Below are positions 49,284 through 59,600 of a stretch of DNA of 64,000 bases, piece by piece. How positions within the stretch are numbered: the first letter of the stretch is position 1; every line of letters starts with the position of its first letter. Below the pieces are notes generated by a model. It was not told the origin of the DNA, did not search any database, and saw only the letters and a list, made by a program, of their open reading frames with translations. The DNA comes from Paenibacillus ferrarius (GTDB lineage Bacteria > Bacillota > Bacilli > Paenibacillales > NBRC-103111): contig NZ_MBTG01000030.1 in the NCBI RefSeq assembly GCF_002027705.1, positions 17,557-81,556 on the forward strand, written 5' to 3'. A program made the position numbers and the translations under genes.

Positions 49284-50993
49284 ATGAACCTGACTACTAT
49301 GACGCGTGTACAAACAGAGTATCAATTATGGTTAGAGGATCCAGCGGTGGATGCCGAAACGAAGAAAGAACTGCAAGCCATTCGGGACGATGAGAAAGAA
49401 ATTGAGGATCGATTCTACAAAGATCTCGAATTTGGCACTGGCGGGCTTCGCGGTGTGATTGGTGCTGGAACGAATCGAATCAACGTATATACCGTTGGAC
49501 GCGCAAGCCAAGGCTTGGCACAGTATGTGAATGGAACGGGCGCAGCAAGTCCCTCCATTGTCCTGGCTTATGATTCCCGTCATATGTCGCCGGAGTTCGC
49601 TTTGGAAGCGGCCCTCGTTTTCGCGGGGAATGGCATCAAGGCTTATCTTTTCCAGACGCTGCACGCCACACCACAGCTTTCTTTTGCCGTGAGATATTTA
49701 GGGGCCAATGCAGGCGTAGTCGTAACAGCGAGTCACAATCCACCTGAATATAATGGTTACAAAGTATATGGCGCAGACGGCGGCCAACTCGTGCCTCAGT
49801 ATGCGGAGCAAGTTATCGCAGAAGTTCAAAGCATTGATTCCTTCAGTAAAGTAAAGAAGCTGAGCCAGCAAGAAGCAGAAGCTCAAGGGCTGCTAGCTTG
49901 GTTAGGCGAGGATGTAGATCAGGCTTACATCGAAGCGGTCACGGCAATCAGCCAGAATCCGGAAGTCATTAAAGAGATTAGTGATGATTTCCGCATTATC
50001 TTTACTCCGCTGCATGGCGCGGGGAATGTGCCGGTTCGCGAGGTGCTGAAAGCAGTCGGTTTCGGACAAGTGCGTGTTGTTGCGGAGCAGGAGCAGCCGG
50101 ATGCTCAATTCTCGACCGTGAAGTCTCCGAACCCGGAGGAGCGGGAAGCTTTCACACTGGCAATTGCGCAAGCGAAGGAATGGAATGCTGACATTATCAT
50201 CGGTACGGATCCCGACGCAGATCGCATGGGCGCGGTCGTGAAGGATCCGAACGGGGAGTATGTTGTATTAAGCGGCAATCAGTCTGGAGCCATCATGGTG
50301 AATTATTTATTGTCCAGCCTGAAGGAACGTGGAACATTGCCGACAAACGGCGTTGTGGTCAAAACGATCGTGACGAGTGAAATGGGCGCAGTCATCGCCA
50401 ATCATTACGGAATTCCTACCTTGAATACGTTAACCGGCTTCAAATATATCGGAGAAAAGATGTCCCAGTTCGAGCAAAGTGGCGAACATACCTTCGTATT
50501 CGGTTACGAAGAAAGCTACGGCTATTTGGCTGGCGACTACGCCCGAGATAAAGATGCTGTTATTGCAGCGATGCTTATTGCAGAAGCTGCAGCGTATTAC
50601 AAAAAGCAAGGCAAGACCTTATATGAAGTCCTGCAAGAGCTATACGAATCCTTTGGTTACTTTTTGGAAAAACTGGAGTCAAGGACGCTTAAAGGCAAGG
50701 ATGGCGTGGAACAAATCGGACGCATGGTGGATGCATGGAGAACGAATCCGCCGACCGAAATCGGGGGTACCCGTGTAACTGCGTTAGAAGATTACGTCAA
50801 AGGCGTGGATGGGCTTCCGATCGAGAACGTACTGAAGTTCAAGCTGGAGGATGGTTCCTGGTTCTGCCTGCGTCCGTCAGGCACGGAGCCCAAGATTAAA
50901 TTTTATTTTGCGGTAAAAGGATCAACAGGTCCGGCAGCCGCAGAGCAGCTGGATGGCATCATTCAATATGTACTTAGCCGTGTAGACGGATAA
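49284..50993 (+). CDS. pgcA: Alpha-phosphohexomutase (phosphoglucomutase/phosphomannomutase, PgcA-like)
   Basis: 569 residues (ATG 49299 is an alternative; the AAAGGAGATGA ribosome site abuts ATG 49284). It interconverts hexose 1- and 6-phosphates. The phosphoserine loop is VVTASHNPPEYNGYKVYG near residue 145-162, the Mg loop is GTDPDADRMG near 311-320, the sugar loop is GYEESYGYLAG, and the phosphate loop RPSGTEPKIKFYF is near the C-terminus. It can supply glucose 1-phosphate for UDP-glucose and wall polymers. Just downstream lies a palindrome and the surface locus. Confidence 0.93.
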   Translation: MNLTTMTRVQTEYQLWLEDPAVDAETKKELQAIRDDEKEIEDRFYKDLEFGTGGLRGVIGAGTNRINVYTVGRASQGLAQYVNGTGAASPSIVLAYDSRHMSPEFALEAALVFAGNGIKAYLFQTLHATPQLSFAVRYLGANAGVVVTASHNPPEYNGYKVYGADGGQLVPQYAEQVIAEVQSIDSFSKVKKLSQQEAEAQGLLAWLGEDVDQAYIEAVTAISQNPEVIKEISDDFRIIFTPLHGAGNVPVREVLKAVGFGQVRVVAEQEQPDAQFSTVKSPNPEEREAFTLAIAQAKEWNADIIIGTDPDADRMGAVVKDPNGEYVVLSGNQSGAIMVNYLLSSLKERGTLPTNGVVVKTIVTSEMGAVIANHYGIPTLNTLTGFKYIGEKMSQFEQSGEHTFVFGYEESYGYLAGDYARDKDAVIAAMLIAEAAAYYKKQGKTLYEVLQELYESFGYFLEKLESRTLKGKDGVEQIGRMVDAWRTNPPTEIGGTRVTALEDYVKGVDGLPIENVLKFKLEDGSWFCLRPSGTEPKIKFYFAVKGSTGPAAAEQLDGIIQYVLSRVDG

Positions 50994-51087
50994 TGGAATA
51001 GGATCAATTGAACCTCTTCAGAACCTAAGTCAGGGATAGGTCGTCTAATGAATAAATGGAAACAAAATCCGTATTCATTTGGCCTAT

Positions 51088-51103
51088 TTCCCAAGCTTGG
51101 GAA
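51088..51103. promoter_or_regulatory. Perfect 16-bp palindrome between pgcA and the DUF5693 gene
   Basis: TTCCCAAGCTTGGGAA is fully symmetrical. It lies 64 bases before the next start in a 173-base gap and could be an operator. I do not recognise the regulator. Confidence 0.5.
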
Positions 51104-51166
51104 CTGGAGAGGTTTTCGAATGTATAAGGAACTATCCAAGTAAATGCTCTAAGGAGTGGACGATTA

Positions 51167-53215
51167 GTGAATTGGTATAAAACATGGAACAACCCGCTCA
51201 AAAATGTATTGTGGTGGCTCGTCATTATTGGCATGCTCGGCTCGCTGCCGCTTGCCTTCACACGTCACCAAACGGAAACATCGGCGAATAAAGTCGAATT
51301 TGTTTTCGATTACCGCGATCTGTTGGATGTCTCTGATATTCAAACAAACCCGCAGACCTTTGTTGCCGAGCATTTGAAGAAGATGAAGGCAGCAGGCATT
51401 CAATCTATGGCTGTCTACGAAAGCACCTTGGCGGAACTCAGAGAGAGCCGTCGCATTGAGATGTACAATTCTCGGGATGCCGCCGCGTTAACGCAAACAT
51501 TTGGCAACCCGAATGAGAACTTCACGTATGTGTTGTTCCCAGATAGCGCTACCCAGCAAAAGCTGGAGCCTTTAATTCAGAAAACCTTCGGTGATCTGCA
51601 GGTAGGGGTTAAGCCTTGGAGTTTCAGGAATAAAAATGGGCTTATCATTCAAATGAGTTCGGACGATGCTTCGATTAAGACGATGGATCCGGATCCCATT
51701 ACGCTGCAAGCACTGAAGGACCAAGGCTTTCAAATCGTTGTTCGTTTATCCAATCGCAGAGCGTTTGTTACGAATGACATGGATCGTCTCCTGAAGCAAT
51801 TGTATGATTTGGGCGTGAAACGAATTCTTGTGGACGGCAATGAAGTGCCGGGGTATACCGAAGAAAATACGGAAGTTAACCTTAATAAAATGGCCGATCT
51901 TCTTCATAAATATGATATTGGTCTTGCCGCTATTGAAATGCTGAAGGAACCGCAAAAAGGGTTCAGTACGCTTGCCAAGCAAACGAATTATAATGTCGTT
52001 CGCTTGCATTCTTTTACGGAGAAAGACAGTGAGAAATTGATGGAACCGCTCAAAAAAGCGGAATTGGAAGATCGGATTCAAGGGGTTGCGGATCGTTTTG
52101 TTCTTGCGGTCAAAGATCGCAACATCCGTATGGTGTTCTTGAATGCGAAGCCTTTGAAAAGTTTGGATAAAGGCAAGCTGGTAGATCCGCTAGCTGCTTT
52201 TTATGAAAGCTTGCAAGGGAAAGATGGAGCAATTCCTCGTATTGAGAAAGCAGGCTTTACACTGGGAACAGCGGAAGCATTCACAGTAGAGTCAAATGGA
52301 TGGCAGAAGATAGCGCGAGTGTTTATCCTGGTAGGCGGGGTTAGTTTGATTGTGTTGACGGCTTCCTTCTTCATTCCGGAGTCTGTCTTGTTCCTATTCG
52401 TGATTGGCCTGCTAGGCGCTATTGCGCTGCATACTCTGTCCGCGAACCTTTACGCACAAGCCCTTGCTCTTGCGACTGCTATATGTGCGCCAAGTGTTGC
52501 CATGATGCTCGTTATTCGGGCTATTCAATCGGGAGCTGCGGCCAAGTGGAAGTCTGGATTAGCCTTTGGCTTATGGCAGCTGCTCAAAACCTCATTGATT
52601 TCTCTTATAGGCGTGGTGTTTGAGGTTGCTCTGCTGAATCACATTAGCTACTCGCTGGTTATACAGCAGTTCCGCGGCGTCAGCGCTCTGCATTTATTGC
52701 CTATTGCGATTGTCGCACTGTATTTGTTGTTCTTTAGCGAGAATAATACCTATAAGGAGAAACAAGCGAAGGTTCGCAAGATATTCTCTTCCTATATCAG
52801 CGTTCTGTGGATTGTGGTAGCTGGCATTGTTTTGGCGGCTGGTTATTACTACTTGTCCCGTACGGGGAACGAGGGACAAGCCTCCTCGATAGAGAAGCTG
52901 TTCCGGTCTTTCTTAGAGAATACGTTGGGTGTGAGACCTAGGACGAAAGAGTTCTTGTTTGCTCATCCACTATTCTTGCTAGGCGCCTATCTATCCGTTC
53001 GTTATCGCAATGCGATGTATGTTCTGTTCATAGGTGTTATGGGACAATTATCTATTGTGGATACGTTCGCTCATCTTCATACGCCGCTGCATATCTCTTT
53101 AATCCGTATTACTTATGGGCTAGTCTTCGGTGCGTTGATTGGAATTGTCTTCATTATTGCTTGGGAAATTATCACGAGGAGTTGGAAGCGATGGGTTCCT
53201 CAGTGGTCAAAATAG
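51167..53215 (+). CDS. DUF5693 family membrane protein, function unknown
   Basis: 682 residues from GTG with AAGGAG upstream. One N-terminal membrane helix (about residues 12-31) is followed by an extracytoplasmic domain of about 350 residues. That domain reads as repeated alpha/beta segments (VAEHLKKMKAAGIQSMAVYESTL, RLLKQLYDLGVKRILVDGN, LLHKYDIGLAAIEML). From about residue 385 eight or more membrane helices follow. The last part overlaps the csaB start by 25 bases, so the two proteins are coupled. It matches the DUF5693 family found before csaB in Paenibacilli; a role in pyruvylation or export of wall polymer is inference from position. Confidence 0.8.
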   Translation: MNWYKTWNNPLKNVLWWLVIIGMLGSLPLAFTRHQTETSANKVEFVFDYRDLLDVSDIQTNPQTFVAEHLKKMKAAGIQSMAVYESTLAELRESRRIEMYNSRDAAALTQTFGNPNENFTYVLFPDSATQQKLEPLIQKTFGDLQVGVKPWSFRNKNGLIIQMSSDDASIKTMDPDPITLQALKDQGFQIVVRLSNRRAFVTNDMDRLLKQLYDLGVKRILVDGNEVPGYTEENTEVNLNKMADLLHKYDIGLAAIEMLKEPQKGFSTLAKQTNYNVVRLHSFTEKDSEKLMEPLKKAELEDRIQGVADRFVLAVKDRNIRMVFLNAKPLKSLDKGKLVDPLAAFYESLQGKDGAIPRIEKAGFTLGTAEAFTVESNGWQKIARVFILVGGVSLIVLTASFFIPESVLFLFVIGLLGAIALHTLSANLYAQALALATAICAPSVAMMLVIRAIQSGAAAKWKSGLAFGLWQLLKTSLISLIGVVFEVALLNHISYSLVIQQFRGVSALHLLPIAIVALYLLFFSENNTYKEKQAKVRKIFSSYISVLWIVVAGIVLAAGYYYLSRTGNEGQASSIEKLFRSFLENTLGVRPRTKEFLFAHPLFLLGAYLSVRYRNAMYVLFIGVMGQLSIVDTFAHLHTPLHISLIRITYGLVFGALIGIVFIIAWEIITRSWKRWVPQWSK

Positions 53216-54312
53216 CGCTATCCGGCTACTATGGCTTCGATAATAGCGGAGATGAGGCTGTACTGCAGTCAATTTTGTTTGCCCTTCAGGAGCAAAGCAA
53301 AGAACAGGGCATTCAAATTGAGCCGATTGTCCTTTCCGCTAATCCGGAGAAAACAGCGGCCATGTACGGCGTTAAAGCGTACCATCGCATGAAACCGGGG
53401 GGACTGCTCCGCGCACTGCGTGAAGCGGATGGCTTGATCAGCGGAGGCGGCAGCTTGCTGCAGGATGCAACCAGTTCGAAGACAATCCCGTATTATTTGG
53501 CTGTTCTGAAGCTTGCGCAGTGGCTTGGCAAACCTACGTTTATTTATTCGCAAGGCATCGGCCCTGTGGGCCGTCCGATGTTCTTTGGCTGGATCCGCAG
53601 CGTATTCCAGCGCTGCGCGTATGTGTCGGTCCGCGACACGGAGTCCGCGGACTTGCTGGGCCGGATGCGCCTCCCGCGGGAGCGCATCACCGTCGTGCCA
53701 GACCCCGTTATGGGTCTGCCGCTGCCAGCTAACGGCGCAACGTCTGGCGCGCCGTCTGTTGAGCGGACGGTCGGCGTGTCCGTCCGCTTCTGGAACGAGG
53801 ACCGCTCGGAGCTGGAAGCTCTCTCGCGGTCCCTGGCACTACTGCTTGCCGCGAATCCCGATGTGCGGCTGCGGTTCTTGCCCTTCCACCTCCCTTCGGA
53901 TGAGGTGGCGTCGCAGTTCGTGATCGACCGCTTAGGCGATTACGGGGCGCGGGTGGAGATGGCGCGAGGCGTCGTCCATCCGCAGGACATGCTGGCGCAG
54001 GTCGCGGCGTGCGACCTGCTGATCGGGATGAGGCTGCATTCTTTGATTTATGCAGCCTCGCAGTATGTGCCTATGGTAGGCATTTCGTACGATCCGAAGA
54101 TCGACCAGTTCCTCCATAGGCTTGGCATGAAAGCCGCCGCATCGACAGCCAGCTTCGATGCGGATGCCTTCGCCGAGGAGGCGCAGCGCCTCCTCGTGGA
54201 TCGCGAGCAGTGGGCGGCTTCCAGCCGCGCCGCCATTGAAGAGCTGAAAGCGCAGGCTCAGCTTCCTGCGAAGCGCATTGTTTCATTTTACAAACAAAAG
54301 TTTAACAAATAA
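53191..54312 (+). CDS. csaB: Polysaccharide pyruvyl transferase CsaB
   Basis: 373 residues from the ATG at 53191 with GAGGAG upstream; an in-frame ATG at 53161 is weaker. CsaB adds a pyruvate ketal from PEP to ManNAc of the secondary cell-wall polymer, which creates the site bound by SLH domains. The N-terminus ALSGYYGFDNSGDEAVLQS, GLISGGGSLLQDATSS, YSQGIGPVGRPMF and LLIGMRLHSLIYAA are family motifs in order. DNA from about 53,580 to 54,260 is clearly more GC-rich than its surroundings. It is the link between this locus and the three SLH proteins in the window. Confidence 0.93.
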   Translation: MGSSVVKIALSGYYGFDNSGDEAVLQSILFALQEQSKEQGIQIEPIVLSANPEKTAAMYGVKAYHRMKPGGLLRALREADGLISGGGSLLQDATSSKTIPYYLAVLKLAQWLGKPTFIYSQGIGPVGRPMFFGWIRSVFQRCAYVSVRDTESADLLGRMRLPRERITVVPDPVMGLPLPANGATSGAPSVERTVGVSVRFWNEDRSELEALSRSLALLLAANPDVRLRFLPFHLPSDEVASQFVIDRLGDYGARVEMARGVVHPQDMLAQVAACDLLIGMRLHSLIYAASQYVPMVGISYDPKIDQFLHRLGMKAAASTASFDADAFAEEAQRLLVDREQWAASSRAAIEELKAQAQLPAKRIVSFYKQKFNK

Positions 54313-54359
54313 GCAACTAAATTTCGAAACTCAACGTCACATAAAGGAAGAGATATGCC

Positions 54360-55148
54360 ATGAGTTCAACATCAACAACGATCCCTCCGGAGTCAGCCGC
54401 CGCGAGTGCGATCCCCAAAGTTCGTATCTACGGTGTGCCAGTCTCCAAAATGGGTATGGACCAAACCGTTGCCTACCTTACGAAGGCTATAGAGCAAAGG
54501 CAGCCTCATCAAGTGATTACGGCTAATCCGATTATGGTTATGGCCGCGCAGGATGATCCTGCGTACCTAAGCATGATGCAGCGTGCGGAACTGATCGTTC
54601 CAGACGGAACGGGCGTCGTGTGGGCCTCCGGATACGTGGGGCAGCCTGTTGCGGAGCGAGTTCCTGGCTATGACCTGCTTCATAGGCTGATGAAGGCCGG
54701 GGAGCCGCTAGGCTGGAAAGTCTACTTGCTTGGGGCTTCCAATGAAGTCATCCAGGCGGCAGCAGATAAGCTTCGTGCCAGCTATCCAGGAATCCAGCTT
54801 GTTGGTGTGCGAGACGGTTATTTCAGCGATGCACAGGATGCCGAGGTTATTCAAGATATCATCGATGCGGCGCCGGATCTGCTTTTCATAGGAAGATCAG
54901 CGGCTAATCAAGAGCCATGGATTGGCAAATATAAACACCAAATCGGAGTACCCGTTATGATGGGGGTCGGGGGAAGTTTTGATGTGCTTTCGGGCAAGCT
55001 AAAACGAGCGCCGGTACTTTTTCAAAAGCTGCGCCTAGAGTGGTTCTATCGCCTACTGCAGGAGCCTTGGCGCTACAAAAGGATGCTTCTGCTCCCCAAA
55101 TTTGCCATCAAAGTAATGCGTGACAAAGAGAAAGTCACGAAATCCTGA
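54360..55148 (+). CDS. tagA: WecG/TagA/CpsF family glycosyltransferase
   Basis: 262 residues. GT26 transferases add ManNAc from UDP-ManNAc to lipid-linked GlcNAc, the second step in wall polymer linkage-unit synthesis. Visible motifs are VITANPIMVMAAQDD, LIVPDGTGVVWAS with the likely catalytic Asp, ERVPGYDLLHRLM, LGASNEV and the C-terminal RLEWFYRLLQEPWRYKRM. The N-terminal 20 residues are Ser/Thr/Pro-rich and variable. A GGAAGAG site precedes the ATG. It lies between csaB and the TagO-like gene and would use UDP-ManNAc from mnaA. Confidence 0.93.
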   Translation: MSSTSTTIPPESAAASAIPKVRIYGVPVSKMGMDQTVAYLTKAIEQRQPHQVITANPIMVMAAQDDPAYLSMMQRAELIVPDGTGVVWASGYVGQPVAERVPGYDLLHRLMKAGEPLGWKVYLLGASNEVIQAAADKLRASYPGIQLVGVRDGYFSDAQDAEVIQDIIDAAPDLLFIGRSAANQEPWIGKYKHQIGVPVMMGVGGSFDVLSGKLKRAPVLFQKLRLEWFYRLLQEPWRYKRMLLLPKFAIKVMRDKEKVTKS

Positions 55149-55164
55149 AAAAATGTTTGAAAAT

Positions 55165-55189
55165 TGCCTGAAAACGGTCATTTCAGACA
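55165..55189. promoter_or_regulatory. Inverted repeat upstream of the TagO-like gene
   Basis: TG-C-CTGAAA, seven-base centre ACGGTCA, TTTCAG-A-CA: symmetrical outer and inner arms over 25 bases. TATAAT at 55223-55228 lies downstream but no good -35 box is spaced to it. Candidate operator. Confidence 0.4.
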
Positions 55190-55280
55190 AATTTAGCAGT
55201 AGTATTTGTGGACAAATGGGAGTATAATTCATTTCGGCGGATTACCTGCCACCCACGACAAGAGGAGCTGTGAAGAGAAG

Positions 55281-56390
55281 ATGTATGGATTATATGCGAT
55301 TGGGTTTATCGCTTCGTGCTTAATGGCGCTGCTGCTGACACCCCTGGTCAAAAAATTTGCCTTTAAGGTAGGAGCGGTTGACGCCCCGAACCATCGGAAG
55401 GTACATACCCGAATTATGCCGCGTCTCGGAGGATTAGCGATATTCCTTGCGTTCGTCGGAGCTTATTTCGTCGTCTCTCCAGCACTTGATGCTGTTAATT
55501 CGAATGCTGCCTTTGGTTTGCTAATCGGGGGCTTTGTGATTGTCGTGACGGGGGCTTTGGATGACCGGTTTCAACTATCTCCCAAATGGAAGCTGCTTGG
55601 GCAATTGATTGCTGCCTGTATTGTAGTCTCCTTTGGACTCAAGATCGATCTCGTTAACATTCCGTTCGGAACAACGAACCTGCCCATTGGCTGGTTAAGT
55701 ATTCCGATTACGATATTATGGATAGTTGGCGTATCCAATGCCATTAACTTGATTGACGGCCTGGATGGCTTGTCTGCTGGTGTATCCGGTATTGCTACGA
55801 CTACAATTCTCGTACTAGCTCTGATGATGGGCAATGTGACCGTAATTCTGCTTTGCGTGATCCTGCTCGGAAGCATCATCGGGTTTATGTTTTATAACTT
55901 TCATCCGGCCAAAATCTTTATGGGTGACTCTGGGGCGCTGTTTCTAGGGTTCGCTCTAGCAACGCTGTCCATCCTTGGGTTCAAACAAGCTGCAGTCGTT
56001 TCGCTGCTCATTCCTATTATGATTTTGGGCGTGCCCATATCGGATACCTTCTTCGCGATTATGCGTCGTTATGTGAACAAATTGCCGATCTCGGCGCCAG
56101 ACAAAAGTCATCTGCATCACTGCTTGCTGCAGCTTGGATTCAGTCATCGTACAAGCGTGCTGATCATCTATGGGATTGCTTCCATCTTTGGCGGCAGCGC
56201 CGTGGTCTGTTCGGTCTTTATCTCCCAGGATTCGACTTGGGGACTTATAATGATTATTGTGGCTCTATTCCTCGTTATGCTGGTGGGAGCAGAAGCCATT
56301 GGCATCATTAGCAAGAGCCGCAAGCCGGTTCTCAACTTCCTACAGAAGCTTGTAGGGAAGCAAGTGCAAAGCGATCGCGTGGGCAAGTAA
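55281..56390 (+). CDS. tagO: TagO/WecA-type undecaprenyl-phosphate GlcNAc-1-phosphate transferase
   Basis: 369 residues from the ATG at 55281; the frame is open to 55206 but that part is not family-like. The membrane enzyme transfers GlcNAc-1-phosphate to undecaprenyl phosphate, the first step of teichoic-acid-type wall polymers. About 10-11 membrane helices. The MraY-family motifs are DAPNHRKVHTRIMPRLGG, GALDDRFQL (catalytic Asp pair), NLIDGLDGLSAG, MGDSGALFLGF and the His-rich loop SHLHHCLLQLGFSHR. It is the initiator matching the TagA-like gene just upstream. Confidence 0.92.
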   Translation: MYGLYAIGFIASCLMALLLTPLVKKFAFKVGAVDAPNHRKVHTRIMPRLGGLAIFLAFVGAYFVVSPALDAVNSNAAFGLLIGGFVIVVTGALDDRFQLSPKWKLLGQLIAACIVVSFGLKIDLVNIPFGTTNLPIGWLSIPITILWIVGVSNAINLIDGLDGLSAGVSGIATTTILVLALMMGNVTVILLCVILLGSIIGFMFYNFHPAKIFMGDSGALFLGFALATLSILGFKQAAVVSLLIPIMILGVPISDTFFAIMRRYVNKLPISAPDKSHLHHCLLQLGFSHRTSVLIIYGIASIFGGSAVVCSVFISQDSTWGLIMIIVALFLVMLVGAEAIGIISKSRKPVLNFLQKLVGKQVQSDRVGK

Positions 56391-56416
56391 GCTTTACTCT
56401 TAAATCGTATCTATTG

Positions 56417-56444
56417 AATCCAACCTTCGGGTTGGATTTTTTTT
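56417..56444 (+). terminator. Terminator after the TagO-like gene
   Basis: AATCCAACC, TTCG loop, GGTTGGATT, then a run of T: a perfect 9-bp stem. Confidence 0.93.
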
Positions 56445-56652
56445 GAATTTTATGAATTTATTTCTTTCTCTAAACTTTTCCTTGGTTTTGACCGATAAGT
56501 AGGATACAAGAACTTTTGGCGTTCAGCCACGTCTAATCATGTAGAATGATAGAAGAATATGGGAGGGATTGTCGAAAGTCGTACTGTAAAGTCAGGATTA
56601 TTATCGTTTACTATGAATAACAACATTTATATTACATAAGGAGGAACTAGTT

Positions 56653-59600
56653 TTGAAATTATTGAATAAAAAATGGGCAAGTCTCATGTTGATTATGACT
56701 TTGCTTATTAGTGTGCTTCCTACCATGACGGCTAGTGCTGCTGGGACTATAACGGTGACTAACCTTTATACGGTTGATTTTGCCGCAGCTCCACCCAACA
56801 ACGCTTATAATGATGCACTTGTTGATCGTTTTACACAAAGTCCGATTACAGTAAATGTAACGATTAATGGTATTACAAAGGATCAAATTAATAGTGTCTA
56901 TTATCAGGTTATTAACGAGAATACGGGACAGATTACAACAAACACAACGAATAAACCTGTTGTGAACCCGAACAATAGTAGTGAAATCTATTTCCAAGGG
57001 GTCAATCTGACAGAAGGCAAGAATATCATCACTGTAAAATATGGGCAAACTGGCGGGATCGTTTCTAATCCAGCTTATGCTTATTACACCCCAGTGTCTA
57101 ACATTGCCGGTTTGAAATTCAACGATGACTCTTTCGTTGATGGTGGCATGTATCCAACTCATGGTCCTTACACAGGTATTAATATCACAGGTAGCGCCAA
57201 TAATGCCTCTGATATTGAAGCGACGCTGGGTGGAACCGTTTATCAACGTTCCGCATTTGCTAGTGGATTATTTACTTTTGTAACCAATACAGGAAGATCT
57301 ACGGATATTGAATTTAATCCGGGAGACAATAAGGTTACTTTTGCTGCAAGGAACCAGTCGAATTTCTTTACGACAGAACGTTCTTTTACATATGACAACG
57401 GTAAAGCTTTTGCCTACAACACTCAAGCAAAATTGTTGGGTACTGCATCCTACAGCAAGCTTGTTGATAATCCAATTTTCGAAACCACAACACCAAGCGT
57501 AAAAGATATCGATTTTCAAACAGACATTAAGATTCATGGAACTGTAAGCAACTATGTATATGTAGATATATATTCAACAGCGGGCAACAACTATCGTTAT
57601 TATCTATTAGGCAATAGTCAATTAAACAAGCCGAAACTTAGCGATAACACTACTTTTGCTCCGGACCTAACAGTAGCTAATCCACATCCTTATTCAATGT
57701 CGGAACCATATCGCATTTATAACTTTAAAGGACAGCTACCAGTTAATGTTGATAAATCAACGCAAGAATTATACTTTGTATTTACGGATGTTAACGGTGC
57801 AACAAGCACATCCCGTTATATTTATAGTTATGTAGATAAAGACCAACCTTATGTGAGCAAAGTCAATATATTGCGCACTGTCCCTGGTGGCGGAGGTTCT
57901 TATGAATCCACACTAAGTGAGGGTGGAAGCACTCAAATAACTAACTTCCCTGCAGATTTGAAGATCTACACGAATACTCAAGCAGATCAAGTGAAGGTCG
58001 AAATTAATGGAGCACTCTATAATTCTGGTTCCGTGACAAACGGGATCTATCCAGTAGCATCCTCGCTCACACAATTAAGCCTGTCGGGAATTACAGATGG
58101 TCCAGTAGTCATGAGAATTACACCTCTTAAAGGTGGAAACACTTATGCTGCAGGAGTAAAACAATATAACCTTGTCATTACAAGTGCACCATACGTTATT
58201 CTAAACAAAATCTATAATGCGATGGTTGTTAACAGCGCAAGCAAGCTTACTTGTGATCTTGCCGGATCTACGGCTCCTTGTATTTCAGGGCGTATCATAA
58301 ACATATCAAGCCCCGCGGATTATGATAGCATTGTTTATAAAGTAAATGGTATCGAGGTAAAACCTTTATCAACTTACTTGCCTAAGGACAAAAATGGAGA
58401 GTTTGTTATTCAGGATTTTACGGATCCAAGCAAACCAGCAGGCAGCAATCAAATATTCGGCAAAGACGGCAAGTACACGCTGACGATTGAATTGAAAGTA
58501 GCTGGCAGGCTTGTTACCACAACGACTATGGAAATTTTCGTGCTTTCGGATAATGTTCCTTCAGTTGACAGCTTGCAGCCTTTTGAAGCCGACCCTTTAA
58601 ACCCTGAGTTCATTAAAGACAAGGCTCTGCCAGACACCTATGTTACTAAAGCAACTCAAGTAAAAATCATTGGTAAGGTTATAAACTCAGTTGTAGCTGC
58701 TCCTGGCAGTGTAGCTGGTGCGGTATTGTATCTCCGCAAAGCACCAATGACGATTCCAGGTGATGGACGTATTGCTTTAACTCCAGCTGGACAAGCTGTG
58801 TTTGACACGGGAACATATTTTTCGATGACTGAATTTGGTCAATATGTATTTGAACTTATTGCTACGAATACGACTTCGGGCACTACGGCTAATAAGTTGT
58901 TGACCATCACTCGCGAACCTGCACCGTATACATTTTTCCACCCGTCTTCTAAGCAAATTATTAAGAATAACAAAGGTGTCGATCAAGCCAACATCAATCA
59001 GAACTACTTTATGATTGAGCTTGAAGCAGCGCAAGCCGATTCCGTTCTTTTTGGCAAAGAAGCAGCTATCTATGACAAAGTAACTAAACACTTCTTCTAT
59101 GAAGCGAAGAATCTCAAGACTGGTGCCAATGAAATTAAGTTCACGGTAAACCGCGGCACATCCAAAATGAACGGAAGCATCGTGCTTTTCAATACCAATG
59201 TTACTATGGTAGGTGCGCAAATCAAGGCGCCATTGACGAATTCAATGAAGATTTTTGATAACGATATTCAGCTAACTTTCCCTAAGGATACGAAGTTGAT
59301 GCGTTATGACCGTAATAACTCTACGCAATATGTAAGTGCGGATCGCCAAATTCTATTCGGAATCGCAAGCAATGATGATGGTCGAGTTGACCGTACAGAA
59401 GGTGTCGATGCTGTTGAGAATAAAAATGGGATGATTGCACTTGCTGAGCTTACAGGAAGATTCCGTCCAGCAAGCAAACGTTATTGGATCGATGCGGGAA
59501 TCATCAAACCTGATGCCAATTCAACGGATTCAACCCTGCAAGAAGCTTACATGGGTAGCGGCTATCTGCCAAACCTAATTAATGGAGGAACAGCTCGCCC

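Noticed and set aside
55168..55181. Catabolite-responsive (cre) site in the TagO leader
   Set aside because: TGAAAACGG matches the left half only; the right half does not fit the consensus.
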